This document shows, piece by piece, positions 29,536-39,404 of a stretch of DNA of 64,000 bases (the stretch's first letter is position 1; each line of letters begins with the position of its first letter). The stretch comes from Candidatus Acidiferrales bacterium (lineage in GTDB: Bacteria > Acidobacteriota > Terriglobia > Acidiferrales > UBA7541). The notes below the pieces were generated by a model. It worked only from the letters and a program-made list of their open reading frames with translations. It was not told the origin of the DNA and searched no databases. Location: the NCBI GenBank assembly GCA_030037525.1, contig JASHRC010000163.1, positions 1-64,000 of the forward strand. The letters run 5' to 3'. Both the position numbers and the translations under genes were made by a program.

Positions 29536-29564
29536 TTGACGCGCTCCTCAGGCAGGCCTAAACT
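29536..29564 (+). promoter_or_regulatory. Candidate sigma70 promoter for carD (TTGACG-N17-TAAACT)
   Basis: Exact 17-bp spacing, ~36 bp upstream of the carD ATG, with GGGGGAGGAAAC Shine-Dalgarno between. Confidence 0.6.
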
Positions 29565-29599
29565 TTTCTGTAGCGGCTCGGGGGAGGAAACTTCCACTT

Positions 29600-30121
29600 A
29601 TGGATTTCAAACTGGGCGAGAAGGTCGTCTATCCGAATCATGGAGTGGGACTAATTGAGCAGATCAGTTATGGTTATGTCAATGGTCGATCGGAACGCTT
29701 CTATATGCTGCGGATTGTTTCGAGCGGACTCAAAGTGATGGTGCCGCAGACGAATATTCAAAATGTTGGGCTACGGCCTGTGATTCGAGCAAACGAAGCG
29801 GGTGCAGTTCTTTCCTATCTCGAGAAGGGCCGCTCAGCCTCTCACCACGATTGGAAGCACCGCTTCAAGGAGAACTCAGACCGGATGCGGACGGGATCCC
29901 TGATGGAAGTGGCGGCGGTGCTCAAGGGACTGGTTGCGCTGAGCCGCTCAAAGCCGCTCTCGTTCCGCGAAAAGAAGATGCTCGAACGCGCGAAACATCT
30001 GCTCGTCACCGAGCTGGCTACGGTCCGCAACACGACTGAGCAAACTGTAGAATCAAACATCGTCCGCGCGCTGGCGAAGGCCAAACTGCAGATGCCGCCG
30101 ACAAGCGCGGTCGTCGACTGA
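29600..30121 (+). CDS. carD: CarD/CdnL-family transcription regulator
   Basis: MDFKLGEKVVYPNHGVGLIEQI...YMLRIVSSGLKVMVPQTNIQNVGLRPV; C-terminal FREKKMLERAKHLLVTELA. Confidence 0.95.
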   Translation: MDFKLGEKVVYPNHGVGLIEQISYGYVNGRSERFYMLRIVSSGLKVMVPQTNIQNVGLRPVIRANEAGAVLSYLEKGRSASHHDWKHRFKENSDRMRTGSLMEVAAVLKGLVALSRSKPLSFREKKMLERAKHLLVTELATVRNTTEQTVESNIVRALAKAKLQMPPTSAVVD

Positions 30122-30193
30122 GAATCGCTTTCGCTGTCGTCTTTGCCGGGCACTACCGTAGTTCTTTGCCGCGAAGCAGCCTCCGAAGGCAAG

Positions 30194-30222
30194 TTGACGC
30201 CGCTGGTCTCGCCGTTTAGAAT
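30194..30222 (+). promoter_or_regulatory. Candidate sigma70 promoter for hrcA (TTGACG-N17-TAGAAT)
   Basis: Exact 17-bp spacing; hrcA ATG at 30252. Confidence 0.65.
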
Positions 30223-30240
30223 TTTGGGAAACAGGCGAGA
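30207..30240. promoter_or_regulatory. Perfect 7-bp inverted repeat TCTCGCC-N20-GGCGAGA straddling the hrcA -10 (candidate operator)
   Basis: Arms at 30207-30213 and 30234-30240; one arm inside the promoter spacer, one just downstream of the predicted start site. Confidence 0.4.
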
Positions 30241-30251
30241 TCACAGCTTCG

Positions 30252-31295
30252 ATGGGTTCAACCGTCTTACAACAGAAGCGTCACCAACAAATTCTGAGCG
30301 ACGTGGTGCGCACGTACATCGAGACAGGGGAGCCTGTTTCGTCGCGAGCCATTGCGCGGCGACACCCAGAACCGCTTAGTCCGGCGACCGTCCGCAACGT
30401 AATGGCGAATCTGGAGGAGGAAGGCTACCTCTATCAACCACATACGTCGGCCGGGCGGGTACCCACAGCATCGGCGTATCGCTTTTTCGTCGAACAGGTC
30501 GCTGCACAGGCCACGGCCAGCCCGGAGGATCGGCGATGGATTCGCCGTGAACTCGCCTTGGCCCAGACGCCAGAAGCGGTAATGGAGCGCGCAAGCCACG
30601 TCTTGTCAGCAGTCTCCCGCGGGCTGGGTATTTTTATTTCGCCGCCCTTGGCGAGCAGTGTGGTCGAACACCTGCGGTTCTTGCTTGTCCCCGATCATGG
30701 CGTTCTGGTTGTTTTGGTTACGGCCGGAGGGCTTACCCGGGACAAGCTAATTCGTCCCGAGCGCACGTTCCGGCAAGAGGATCTGGATCAGATTTCGAAC
30801 TATCTCAACCGGCATTACGTCGGCTGGACGCTCGAAGCGATGCGCGCCGAGCTGCGCGCGCAGGTGGAACGGGACCGCGAAGCGTACGGCCGGCTTGCCA
30901 ATGACGCCCTTCTCCTTTGCGATCCTTCGGTTCTCGGCGACGGAGCCGAACGCAAGGTCTACGTCGAGGGCGCGGCGCAGATCGCCGCTTCAGTCGAGTT
31001 TACCAACCAGGATCAGCTGCGAGAGCTGCTGGAGGCGATTGAAGAGAAGGATCGGCTGATTGAACTGCTGAGCGGATGCATCGAGGCGCCCGAACCGGTA
31101 CACGTGGAACTGGGCCTGGACAAAATGTCGGCTGCCGGGAAGCATCTGGCGCTGGTTTCGGCGTCCTACTCTTCGAGCGATCAGGCGCAGGGAACGCTCG
31201 GCATCATGGCGCCGATGCGCATGCACTATGAGCGCGTAATCACCGCCGTCGCCTTCATGGCCCGGTTTTTCTCGGAAGGCCAAACAAAGAATTGA
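30252..31295 (+). CDS. hrcA: Heat-inducible transcription repressor HrcA
   Basis: RHQQILSDVVRTYIETGEPVSSRAIARRHPEPLSPATVRNVMANLEEEGYLYQPHTSAGRVPTASAYRFFV; C-terminal GTLGIMAPMRMHYERVI. Confidence 0.96.
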   Translation: MGSTVLQQKRHQQILSDVVRTYIETGEPVSSRAIARRHPEPLSPATVRNVMANLEEEGYLYQPHTSAGRVPTASAYRFFVEQVAAQATASPEDRRWIRRELALAQTPEAVMERASHVLSAVSRGLGIFISPPLASSVVEHLRFLLVPDHGVLVVLVTAGGLTRDKLIRPERTFRQEDLDQISNYLNRHYVGWTLEAMRAELRAQVERDREAYGRLANDALLLCDPSVLGDGAERKVYVEGAAQIAASVEFTNQDQLRELLEAIEEKDRLIELLSGCIEAPEPVHVELGLDKMSAAGKHLALVSASYSSSDQAQGTLGIMAPMRMHYERVITAVAFMARFFSEGQTKN

Positions 31296-31345
31296 ATCGT
31301 ATGTCTTCGCATAATCATCAACGGCAAAAGGAGGTGGATTCCGCT

Positions 31346-31906
31346 ATGGCGCCTGACCGCCTTCCTGCCGAGCAAGCGGAGGGTTCCGAGAGTGCGGGTG
31401 CGAACGCGGCGGCCCTTGCCGACCAGGTGCAGAGGCTCCTGGCTGAAAAGCAAGAGTTGACCGACACGCTCGTCCGGCGTCAGGCGGATTTTGAAAATTA
31501 TCGCAAACGCGTCGAGAAAGAACGCCACCACGATCACCGTCGCGGCGTGGAATCGCTCGTCGAGCGTCTCCTTCCCGTGCTCGATGGCCTCGATCGCGCG
31601 CTGGCCGAATCGAATGATCCGGCTTTTGTCGAATATCGGAAGGGTTTCGAACTGATCCGGCGACAGCTATGGGAGACGCTGGCAAAGGAGGGTCTGGTGC
31701 GCATCGAAGCGCTCGGACAGCAATTCAATCCGCATTTCCATCACGCGATCGAGCGGGTTGAGACGACCGAACATCAGGAAGGGATTGTGGTCGACCAGTT
31801 GCAGGCCGGCTACTCGTTGCAAAATAAGGTGCTTCGGCCGGCGATGGTTCGGGTTGCTGCCGCGCCCGCGGCTGAAACGGCGCGGCGCTCGTCCCAGAAG
31901 AATTAG
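31346..31906 (+). CDS. grpE: Nucleotide exchange factor GrpE
   Basis: [17 protein letters not shown]...[12 protein letters not shown]..., [21 protein letters not shown]; strong AAAAGGAGGTG before ATG 31346 (track ORF opens at TTG 31292). Confidence 0.93.
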   Translation: MAPDRLPAEQAEGSESAGANAAALADQVQRLLAEKQELTDTLVRRQADFENYRKRVEKERHHDHRRGVESLVERLLPVLDGLDRALAESNDPAFVEYRKGFELIRRQLWETLAKEGLVRIEALGQQFNPHFHHAIERVETTEHQEGIVVDQLQAGYSLQNKVLRPAMVRVAAAPAAETARRSSQKN

Positions 31907-31964
31907 GGACTTACCACCGGTTTCGGCAACATCGTTTGGAATGACCAGAGGTGTAAACAACAGC

Positions 31965-33107
31965 ATGGCCAAAGGCAATCAGCAGGATTACTACGAGCTT
32001 CTCGATGTCGCGCGCGACGCGACGGCCGATCAAATCAAATCGGCGTACCGAAAAGCTGCACTGAAGTGGCATCCGGACCGCAATCCCAACAACAAGGCTG
32101 AGGCTGAAGAGAATTTCCGGCTGGCGTCGGAGGCCTATAGCGTCCTGTCTGATCCGCAAAAGCGCTCCACGTACGACCGCTTTGGCCGCGCCGGTCTGGG
32201 CGGACGCGGATTCGATGCGAGCGGATTCAACTCCTCGATCTTTGAGGAGTTTCAGGATATTTTCGGCGATCTGTTCGGTTTCGATCAGGCTTTCGGTGGA
32301 GGGCGTCGCGGCGGCCGCGCGGCGCGGGGACAGCGTGGGGCCGATTTGCGGTATGACATGTCGCTGTCGTTTGAGGAAGCCGCCACAGGGGTCACCTCGA
32401 AAATACAGATTTCGCGCCGTGAAAACTGCGAGGCCTGCAAGGGAACTGGCGCCAAGCCCGGAAGCGGCATGGTCACCTGCCGGAGCTGCGGAGGCCGCGG
32501 CCAAGTGGTCTACCAGCAGGGATTTTTCTCGATCACGCGCACCTGTCCTGCTTGTCAGGGCGCTGGGCAGACGATCAAGGAAGTATGCACGGCATGCCGC
32601 GGCCAGGGCCGCGTCGAGCGGGAGCGCACACTGGAAGTGGGCGTTCCGGCCGGTGTCGATTCTGGGACGCGGTTGCGTATGGCCGGCCAGGGAGAGCCGG
32701 GAACCAATGGCGGGCCGCCAGGCGATCTCTATGTTTTTCTCCAGGTAAAGGAGCATCCGTTTTTTGAGCGCCGTGGAGCGGACCTCTATTGCACGATTCC
32801 GATCAGCTTCCCGCAGGCCGCGCTGGGCTCGACGATTCGGATTCCGACGATTGAAGGCGAGCTGGATCTCCACATTCCTGAGGGCACACAGTCGGGACAG
32901 ATTTTCCGTAAGAGCGGCAAAGGCCTGCCCAATCCTCATGGCGGACAGGGCGATTTGTACGTGAACGTTCAGGTCGTGGTTCCATCCAAGCTTACCCGCG
33001 AACAGAAGCGCGCCCTCGAGCAGCTGGCCCAAACGATGAAAGTCGAGAATAAGCCGGCCGAGCGCTCCTCCAGCTTCTTCGATAAGGTGCGAGACATTTT
33101 CGGCTAG
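31965..33107 (+). CDS. dnaJ: Chaperone DnaJ
   Basis: J domain [34 protein letters not shown]; CxxCxGxG zinc repeats ([33 protein letters not shown]). Confidence 0.97.
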   Translation: MAKGNQQDYYELLDVARDATADQIKSAYRKAALKWHPDRNPNNKAEAEENFRLASEAYSVLSDPQKRSTYDRFGRAGLGGRGFDASGFNSSIFEEFQDIFGDLFGFDQAFGGGRRGGRAARGQRGADLRYDMSLSFEEAATGVTSKIQISRRENCEACKGTGAKPGSGMVTCRSCGGRGQVVYQQGFFSITRTCPACQGAGQTIKEVCTACRGQGRVERERTLEVGVPAGVDSGTRLRMAGQGEPGTNGGPPGDLYVFLQVKEHPFFERRGADLYCTIPISFPQAALGSTIRIPTIEGELDLHIPEGTQSGQIFRKSGKGLPNPHGGQGDLYVNVQVVVPSKLTREQKRALEQLAQTMKVENKPAERSSSFFDKVRDIFG

Positions 33108-33159
33108 CTCGTTTTCCGTCCGCTGCTGGAGGGCACGGAGCGGGTCATCGGAATCTCGG

Positions 33160-33894
33160 ATGCGCCGGCGCTTCTTTGTCGATCACTTCGGATCGAAATC
33201 CGCAGCTCTGGAGGGCGACTCGGCCGATCATCTTGGCCGCGTGCTGCGCGCCGAGCCAGGCCAGCTCTATGAACTGAGTGACGGCCGACACGTCTGGCTT
33301 GCGAGAGTCGAGCGAATCGCCCTCGCCAGGCACGGCCGAAGCCGAATCGACTTCGCTCTGGTCGAGCCGCTCCCCGGCAGCGCGCCGCGGTTCGAGATCG
33401 ATCTGCTCGTCTCCATCGTAAAGTTCGACCGGCTGGAATGGTGCCTCGAGAAGACTACCGAACTCGGCGCGACCACCATCGTTCCTCTGGCCACGGCCCG
33501 GACCGACAAGCGGCTTGTGGCGGCGGCCAGGACCCGACAGGAGCGCTGGAGACGAATTTTGGTCGAGTCCGCACAGCAATCGCGGCGCCTGCGTCCGCCC
33601 GCGCTCGAGGCGGTCTCAACTCCGGAAAAAGCCTTTTCGGAAGCGCGGCAGACCCTGAAGATCATTTTGTCTGAGCGCCACGATGCGGCATCTCTCGCTC
33701 GGGTGCTCGGTTCTCTCTCCAGGGCCAGCGGCGCTAGTTTGGCAATCGGTCCGGAGGGGGGATGGACCGAGGCGGAAATCGAGTCGGCACGCTCGGCCGG
33801 GTTCGTCGAGGCCTCGTTCGGTGAGAATATTCTGCGCACCGAGACCGCGGTCTTAGCCGCCCTGGCCGTGGTCGGTTTTGTGCTCGGCAAATGA
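33160..33894 (+). CDS. rsmE: 16S rRNA (uracil-1498-N3)-methyltransferase RsmE
   Basis: DHLGRVLRAEPGQ, KTTELGATTIVPLATARTD, SLAIGPEGGWTEAEIE, ILRTETAVLAALAVV. Confidence 0.94.
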   Translation: MRRRFFVDHFGSKSAALEGDSADHLGRVLRAEPGQLYELSDGRHVWLARVERIALARHGRSRIDFALVEPLPGSAPRFEIDLLVSIVKFDRLEWCLEKTTELGATTIVPLATARTDKRLVAAARTRQERWRRILVESAQQSRRLRPPALEAVSTPEKAFSEARQTLKIILSERHDAASLARVLGSLSRASGASLAIGPEGGWTEAEIESARSAGFVEASFGENILRTETAVLAALAVVGFVLGK

Positions 33895-33950
33895 TCTGAT
33901 CTCCCTCCTTTGCCTCTGCTTCCGCGGCATGATATAAATGCAAGATAAGC

Positions 33951-34553
33951 ATGCAGGACACCTCTCATTCTGGTCCTCCTCATCCCGGCGACAGCGCTTC
34001 CGCTCCACCCTTGCGGCGCGAGCTGCGCAGCTGGACCCGCGACTTGGCCATTGCTTTGGGCCTCGCGATCGTGGTGATGATTTTTCTCTATCAGCCGGTA
34101 AAGGTCGAAGGCACCAGCATGTACCCTCTGCTCTCGGATCAAGAAAGAATCTTCATCAACAAATTTGTCTATCGCTTTGAGCCGATCGAGCGCGGGGACG
34201 TGGTCGTTTTCTGGTATCCTCTGGACCGCTCGAAGTCGTTCATCAAGCGCGTGGTGGGGCTGCCGGGCGAGACGATTGAAATTCGCATGGGCCATGTCTA
34301 TATCAATAGTGAAGAATTGCCGGATCAACTTGTTCCCGCAGGCTATCTCGACGGCTCGAATTTGACTCCCCGACGAATCGCGGCCGACAGCTACTTCGTC
34401 ATGGGCGATCATCGCGATAGCTCAAACGACTCTCGCGTCTTCGGTGCTGTTCCGCGCCAATACATCTACGGCAAAGCGGTCTTCGCCTACTGGCCGGTGG
34501 ACCACTTCGGTTCGCTCAGTTCCACCTCAACGGTGAACGCCGCATCGAAATGA
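33951..34553 (+). CDS. lepB: Signal peptidase I
   Basis: VKVEGTSMYPLL (catalytic Ser), DRSKSFIKRVVGLPGETIEI (catalytic Lys), YFVMGDHRDSSNDSRVFG. Confidence 0.96.
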   Translation: MQDTSHSGPPHPGDSASAPPLRRELRSWTRDLAIALGLAIVVMIFLYQPVKVEGTSMYPLLSDQERIFINKFVYRFEPIERGDVVVFWYPLDRSKSFIKRVVGLPGETIEIRMGHVYINSEELPDQLVPAGYLDGSNLTPRRIAADSYFVMGDHRDSSNDSRVFGAVPRQYIYGKAVFAYWPVDHFGSLSSTSTVNAASK

Positions 34554-34571
34554 CATTCTGGGGAGGACACC

Positions 34572-35834
34572 CTGATCGAGGCCCTCGCAGGACGCGCGAC
34601 TCTCGCGCTCGAGGACGGACGCGTATTTAGCGGCCGCGCGGCGGGCGCCCGCAACCGCCGTGGCGGCGAAGTTGTTTTTAACACCAGCATTACCGGCTAC
34701 CAGGAAGTCTTTACCGATCCGAGCTACGCCGGGCAGATCGTGTGCCTGACCTATCCCCACATCGGCAACGTGGGCGCGAACGCCGATGACCAGGAATCTG
34801 GCAAGCCCTATATCGAAGGCCTGGTGGTGCGCGAGTTTTCCGCGCTTCCTTCCAATTGGCGATCGCGCGAATCGGCGCATCAATATCTGGAGCGCTACGG
34901 CATCCCCGTAATTTGGGACATCGACACACGCGCCCTCGTGCTGCACATTCGCCAGCAGGGCGCCTTGCGCGGCGTTGTCTCGACCGACGATACGCCTGCC
35001 GAGCAACTGATCGCTGAAGCTCGCGCCCTGCCCACCATGGCCGGTCAGGAGCTGGCCAGCCGCGTCACCGCGTCGGAAAAATACCAGTGGGCGCGCGGCT
35101 CGATTGAGCTGGGGCGGCGGCTAGCTGCCTCTCGAGGTGCCCCGGCAGTCAATCCGGTCGCCGTGAAAGGGAATGGACACGCTGCTCCGCCGGCGCTACG
35201 CGGTTCGAGTTCGGCGCCCGACCAGCGCCCCGCCATCCGCCCGGAGGCTTCCGCCTCGGAGGCCCCCTATCGCGTCGTTGCCTATGATTTCGGCATCAAG
35301 CAGAACATCCTTCGCCTTTTGGTTGATCACGGCTGCCATGTCACCGTTGTCCCCGCTCAAACAACCGCCGATGACGTGCTCGCGCTCAAGCCGGACGGCG
35401 TATTCCTTTCCAACGGCCCGGGAGATCCCGAGCCAATGACATATGCGATCGAAAATATCCGGAGGCTGGTGGGTCGCGTTCCGATCTTCGGGATCTGTCT
35501 AGGTCATCAGCTCTCTGGCCTTGCCCTCGGCGGAAAAACCTTCAAGCTGAAGTTCGGCCACCACGGCTCGAATCATCCGGTGAAGAATTTGCTTACGGGC
35601 AAAGTAGAGATCACGGCGCAGAATCATGGTTTCTGCGTCGATCCCGATTCGCTCCCGGCCAGGGATGTGGAAGCGACACATCTCAATCTCAACGACTACA
35701 CCAACGAGGGATTGCGCCACCGCTCGCTGCCGCTCTTTAGCGTCCAATATCATCCGGAAGCCTCGCCGGGGCCTCACGACGCCCGCTACTTGTTCGATGA
35801 TTTTATCGAAATGATGAAAGAGAATTCTCGATGA
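34572..35834 (+). CDS. carA: Carbamoyl-phosphate synthase small subunit; apparent CTG start
   Basis: [15 protein letters not shown]...[37 protein letters not shown]; GATase FGICLGHQ. Conserved N-terminus lies upstream of the first ATG/GTG/TTG (GTG 34740); CTG 34572 follows GGGAGGA. Confidence 0.93.
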   Translation: MIEALAGRATLALEDGRVFSGRAAGARNRRGGEVVFNTSITGYQEVFTDPSYAGQIVCLTYPHIGNVGANADDQESGKPYIEGLVVREFSALPSNWRSRESAHQYLERYGIPVIWDIDTRALVLHIRQQGALRGVVSTDDTPAEQLIAEARALPTMAGQELASRVTASEKYQWARGSIELGRRLAASRGAPAVNPVAVKGNGHAAPPALRGSSSAPDQRPAIRPEASASEAPYRVVAYDFGIKQNILRLLVDHGCHVTVVPAQTTADDVLALKPDGVFLSNGPGDPEPMTYAIENIRRLVGRVPIFGICLGHQLSGLALGGKTFKLKFGHHGSNHPVKNLLTGKVEITAQNHGFCVDPDSLPARDVEATHLNLNDYTNEGLRHRSLPLFSVQYHPEASPGPHDARYLFDDFIEMMKENSR

Positions 35835-35995
35835 GCCGTGTGGCGATTTCGCGCGCCCAGGGCGGAGACGGTCCCCAGCGGTGCTTCCACCGAAAGCAGG
35901 CAGCCTGTCGGGCGCCTGAATCTGCCCATCACGGAGGAAAACAGGTGACGAGCAGGGAAGGCGAAGCCCAGACAGGCGGATGCGCCCGACAATAA
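35831..35995 (+). CDS. Putative 54-aa small ORF exactly bridging carA and carB (internal SD + GTG at 35945 could define a 16-codon leader)
   Basis: ATG overlaps carA stop (ATGA) and TAA overlaps carB start (TAATG); below the track size cut-off; GGAGG at 35933-35937, 7 nt before in-frame GTG 35945. Confidence 0.4.
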   Translation: MSRVAISRAQGGDGPQRCFHRKQAACRAPESAHHGGKQVTSREGEAQTGGCARQ

Positions 35996-38900
35996 TGCCG
36001 AAACGCACCGACATCCACAGGATCGTGATCATCGGCTCGGGGCCGATTGTCATCGGGCAGGCCTGCGAATTCGACTACTCGGGCACACAGGCCTGCAAGG
36101 CGCTGCGCTCGGAGGGCTACGAGGTCATCCTCGTCAACTCCAATCCCGCAACGATCATGACCGACCCCGAAATCGCCAGCCGCACCTACCTGGAGCCTCT
36201 GACGAAGGAATATCTAGAAGCGATCATCGCGGCGGAGCGGCCCGACGCGCTTCTGCCGACCGTCGGAGGCCAGACCGGGCTCAATCTCGCGGTCGAACTT
36301 GCCGAAGGTGGCGTGCTTGAAAAGTACGGGGTGAAGCTCATCGGGGCGCAGCTCGAGGCCATTAAGGTCGCCGAGGATCGGCTGCTTTTCAAGGATGTCT
36401 GCCGCCGGGTCGGACTGGAAGTGCCGAATTCCGCTGTGGTGACAACGACTCCCGAGGCGGTCCAACTGGCCGACCAGATGGGCTACCCCGTGGTGATCCG
36501 GCCGTCCTTTACGCTCGGCGGTACGGGCGGCTCGATCGCCTACAATCACGAGGAGTTCGGCGACGCCATTGCGCGCGCTCTGGACTCTAGCCCGGTTCAC
36601 CAAGCCTTGATCGAGGAATCGGTGATCGGGTGGAAGGAGTTCGAGCTCGAAGTGATGCGCGATTTTCGCGACAACTTCGTGGTGATCTGCTCGATCGAAA
36701 ACGTCGACCCCATGGGAATTCATACGGGCGACTCGATCACCGTCGCTCCCGCGCAGACGCTGACAGACAAGGAATACCAGCAGATGCGCGACGCGGCCGC
36801 CGCCATCATTCGGGCAGTCGGCGTCGAAACGGGAGGCTCCAACATTCAATTTGCAGTCGACCCGGAAACCGGTCGCATGGTAGTGATCGAAATGAATCCG
36901 CGCGTCTCGCGCAGCTCGGCGCTGGCCAGCAAGGCCACCGGGTTCCCGATCGCGAAAATCGCGGCCAAACTGGCGATCGGCATGACTCTGGACGAAATTC
37001 CCAATGACATTACCCGCAAGACCCCTTCCTGCTTCGAGCCGAGCATCGATTACGTGGTGGCGAAGATTCCGAAATGGCAATTCGAGAAATTTCCGGGCAG
37101 CGACACGACGCTTACCACCCAGATGAAATCAGTCGGCGAAGTGATGGCCATCGGGCGCACCTTTCAGGAAGCTCTGTGCAAAGGCATTCGCGCGCTGGAG
37201 CCGAGCACGGCGTGGCGCCCTCCTGCCGAGGTGAGCACGGCGCTGCTGCGCGAGCGCCTGCACGTGCCGGGCCCCGATCGCATTCACTGGCTGTTTGAAG
37301 CCATCGAACGCGGCATGACGCGCGAGGAAATCCATTCGCTCACGAAAATCGATCCCTGGTTCATCCGCCAGATGGAGGAGATGGTCGCGCTGGACCGACG
37401 GGTCGCTTCGACGACCCTGACGAAATGCTCCCGCGAGCTGCTTCTGGCGTCCAAACGCTCCGGTGCGAGCGACGAAGAGCTCGCCAAGCTCTGGAACGTC
37501 AAATCGGGTTCGGTGCGTGCGCGCCGTCACGAATTGGGCGTCGTGCCGGTTTTCAAGCGCGTGGACACCTGCGCCGCCGAATTTGAGTCCTTCACGCCGT
37601 ACCTTTATTCCACGTACGAGGAATCGGACGAGTCCGGCATCACCGACCGGCCCAAGATCGTAATCCTGGGCAGCGGTCCCAGCCGCATCGGCCAGGGAAT
37701 CGAATTCGACTATTGTTGCTGCCACGCTGCCATGGCTCTGAAAGAGGACGGCTACGAAACGGTGATGATCAACTGCAACCCTGAAACCGTCTCTACCGAT
37801 TACGACACCTCCGATCGCCTCTACTTCGAGCCACTCACACTCGAAGATGTGCTCGCTGTTTTGGAACGCGAAGAGCCGCAAGGCGTGATCGTGCAGTTCG
37901 GCGGGCAAACTCCACTCAATCTGGCGCTCGAACTGAAGCGCAACCGTGCCAAGATCATCGGTACGGACCCCGAATCGATCGATCTGGCCGAAGATCGGCG
38001 CCGGTTTGGCGCGCTGCTGGCGGAGTTGAACATCCCGCAGCCACGCGGCGGGACCGCCCTGGCGCCCGAGGAGGCGGTCACGACTGCTGCGGAAATCGGA
38101 CTGCCGGTGCTGGTGCGTCCGAGTTACGTGCTGGGCGGACGCGCCATGGTGATCGCTTTCGATTTGAAGACCGTCGAGGAATACGTCACCCAAGCCGCCC
38201 AGATTGGCAGCATCTCCGATCCCAAGCGCCCGATTCTGATCGATCAGTTCCTCGAAGACGCCACCGAAGTGGACGTGGACGCTATGGCCGACGGCGAGGA
38301 TGTGGTCATCGCCGGAATCATGGAGCACATCGAAGAGGCAGGCATTCACTCCGGCGATTCCTCTTGCGTGATGCCGACCGTCTCGCTCAAGCCCGCCGTG
38401 CTCGAGCAGATTCGCGATTACACCGAGCGCCTGGCGCGCGCCCTTCGTGTGGTCGGCTTGATGAACGTGCAGTACGCGATCCAAAACGATACGGTGTATG
38501 TCCTGGAAGTGAATCCGCGCGCGTCGCGCACGGTTCCCTACGTGAGCAAGGCCACGGGCGTTCCGCTGGCCAAAGTCGCCGCGCGGCTGATGACCGGCCG
38601 CAAGCTGAAAGACCTGCAGCTCCCCATTACGCACGCCAATGGCGTCCAGGAACTCGCGGTCAGCGATTTTTACGCGGTCAAGTCGCCGGTGTTTCCGTTC
38701 AACAAATTTCGCGGCGTGGACACCATCCTCGGCCCGGAGATGCGTTCAACCGGAGAGGTGATGGGCATTTCGTCGAGTTTCGGTCTGGCCTTCGCGAAGG
38801 CACAACTGGGTGCCGGCCAACGCCTGCCGCTCGAGGGCATCGTCTTCATCAGCGTGAATGATCACGATAAGCGCCACGTCGTTCCCGTGGCTCGCGATCT

Positions 38901-39249
38901 GGCCGCCGCTGGTCTCAAGATCCTTGCGACGCGTGGCACCGCCAACGTCCTCAAGCGCGCCGGCATTGAAATCGAGTCTGTCTTCAAGGTGAATGAAGGA
39001 CGGCCCAACATCGTCGATCTCGTCAAGAACGGCAATGTGCGGCTCATCATCAATACGCCGCTCGGTCGCGAATCGTTCTATGACGAGAAATCCATTCGCC
39101 GCGCAGCGGTTCGCTATAACGTGCCGTGCATTACCACGCTTTCGGCAGCCAGCGCCGCGGCCCGCGGTATTTGCGCCATGACCGGACACATCGCCGAAGT
39201 CGCCGCGCTGCAGGATCTGCATCGCCGCAGACCCGTCGCCTTGTCGTAA
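35995..39249 (+). CDS. carB: Carbamoyl-phosphate synthase large subunit
   Basis: [38 protein letters not shown]; duplicated ATP-grasp halves; C-terminal MGS-like domain. Start 35995 preferred over 35980. Confidence 0.97.
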   Translation: MPKRTDIHRIVIIGSGPIVIGQACEFDYSGTQACKALRSEGYEVILVNSNPATIMTDPEIASRTYLEPLTKEYLEAIIAAERPDALLPTVGGQTGLNLAVELAEGGVLEKYGVKLIGAQLEAIKVAEDRLLFKDVCRRVGLEVPNSAVVTTTPEAVQLADQMGYPVVIRPSFTLGGTGGSIAYNHEEFGDAIARALDSSPVHQALIEESVIGWKEFELEVMRDFRDNFVVICSIENVDPMGIHTGDSITVAPAQTLTDKEYQQMRDAAAAIIRAVGVETGGSNIQFAVDPETGRMVVIEMNPRVSRSSALASKATGFPIAKIAAKLAIGMTLDEIPNDITRKTPSCFEPSIDYVVAKIPKWQFEKFPGSDTTLTTQMKSVGEVMAIGRTFQEALCKGIRALEPSTAWRPPAEVSTALLRERLHVPGPDRIHWLFEAIERGMTREEIHSLTKIDPWFIRQMEEMVALDRRVASTTLTKCSRELLLASKRSGASDEELAKLWNVKSGSVRARRHELGVVPVFKRVDTCAAEFESFTPYLYSTYEESDESGITDRPKIVILGSGPSRIGQGIEFDYCCCHAAMALKEDGYETVMINCNPETVSTDYDTSDRLYFEPLTLEDVLAVLEREEPQGVIVQFGGQTPLNLALELKRNRAKIIGTDPESIDLAEDRRRFGALLAELNIPQPRGGTALAPEEAVTTAAEIGLPVLVRPSYVLGGRAMVIAFDLKTVEEYVTQAAQIGSISDPKRPILIDQFLEDATEVDVDAMADGEDVVIAGIMEHIEEAGIHSGDSSCVMPTVSLKPAVLEQIRDYTERLARALRVVGLMNVQYAIQNDTVYVLEVNPRASRTVPYVSKATGVPLAKVAARLMTGRKLKDLQLPITHANGVQELAVSDFYAVKSPVFPFNKFRGVDTILGPEMRSTGEVMGISSSFGLAFAKAQLGAGQRLPLEGIVFISVNDHDKRHVVPVARDLAAAGLKILATRGTANVLKRAGIEIESVFKVNEGRPNIVDLVKNGNVRLIINTPLGRESFYDEKSIRRAAVRYNVPCITTLSAASAAARGICAMTGHIAEVAALQDLHRRRPVALS

Positions 39250-39404
39250 ACCGGTTCGCACCATCCAGGGGGCCAGCCGCCAAAGCCTCTTCGGCATTTC
39301 GGAATCCTGCCGCAGCTCAAGCGAATCGAATCAGTGGTGGTCGGCTGGATGCGCATTTCCCATCGGTTCCGCCGTTATTGCCGGTGTTGGGGGCGGCGTG
39401 TATC

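Noticed and set aside
37129-38634. 501-aa minus-strand ORF inside carB
   Set aside because: Shadow of carB codon usage; no motif and no RBS.
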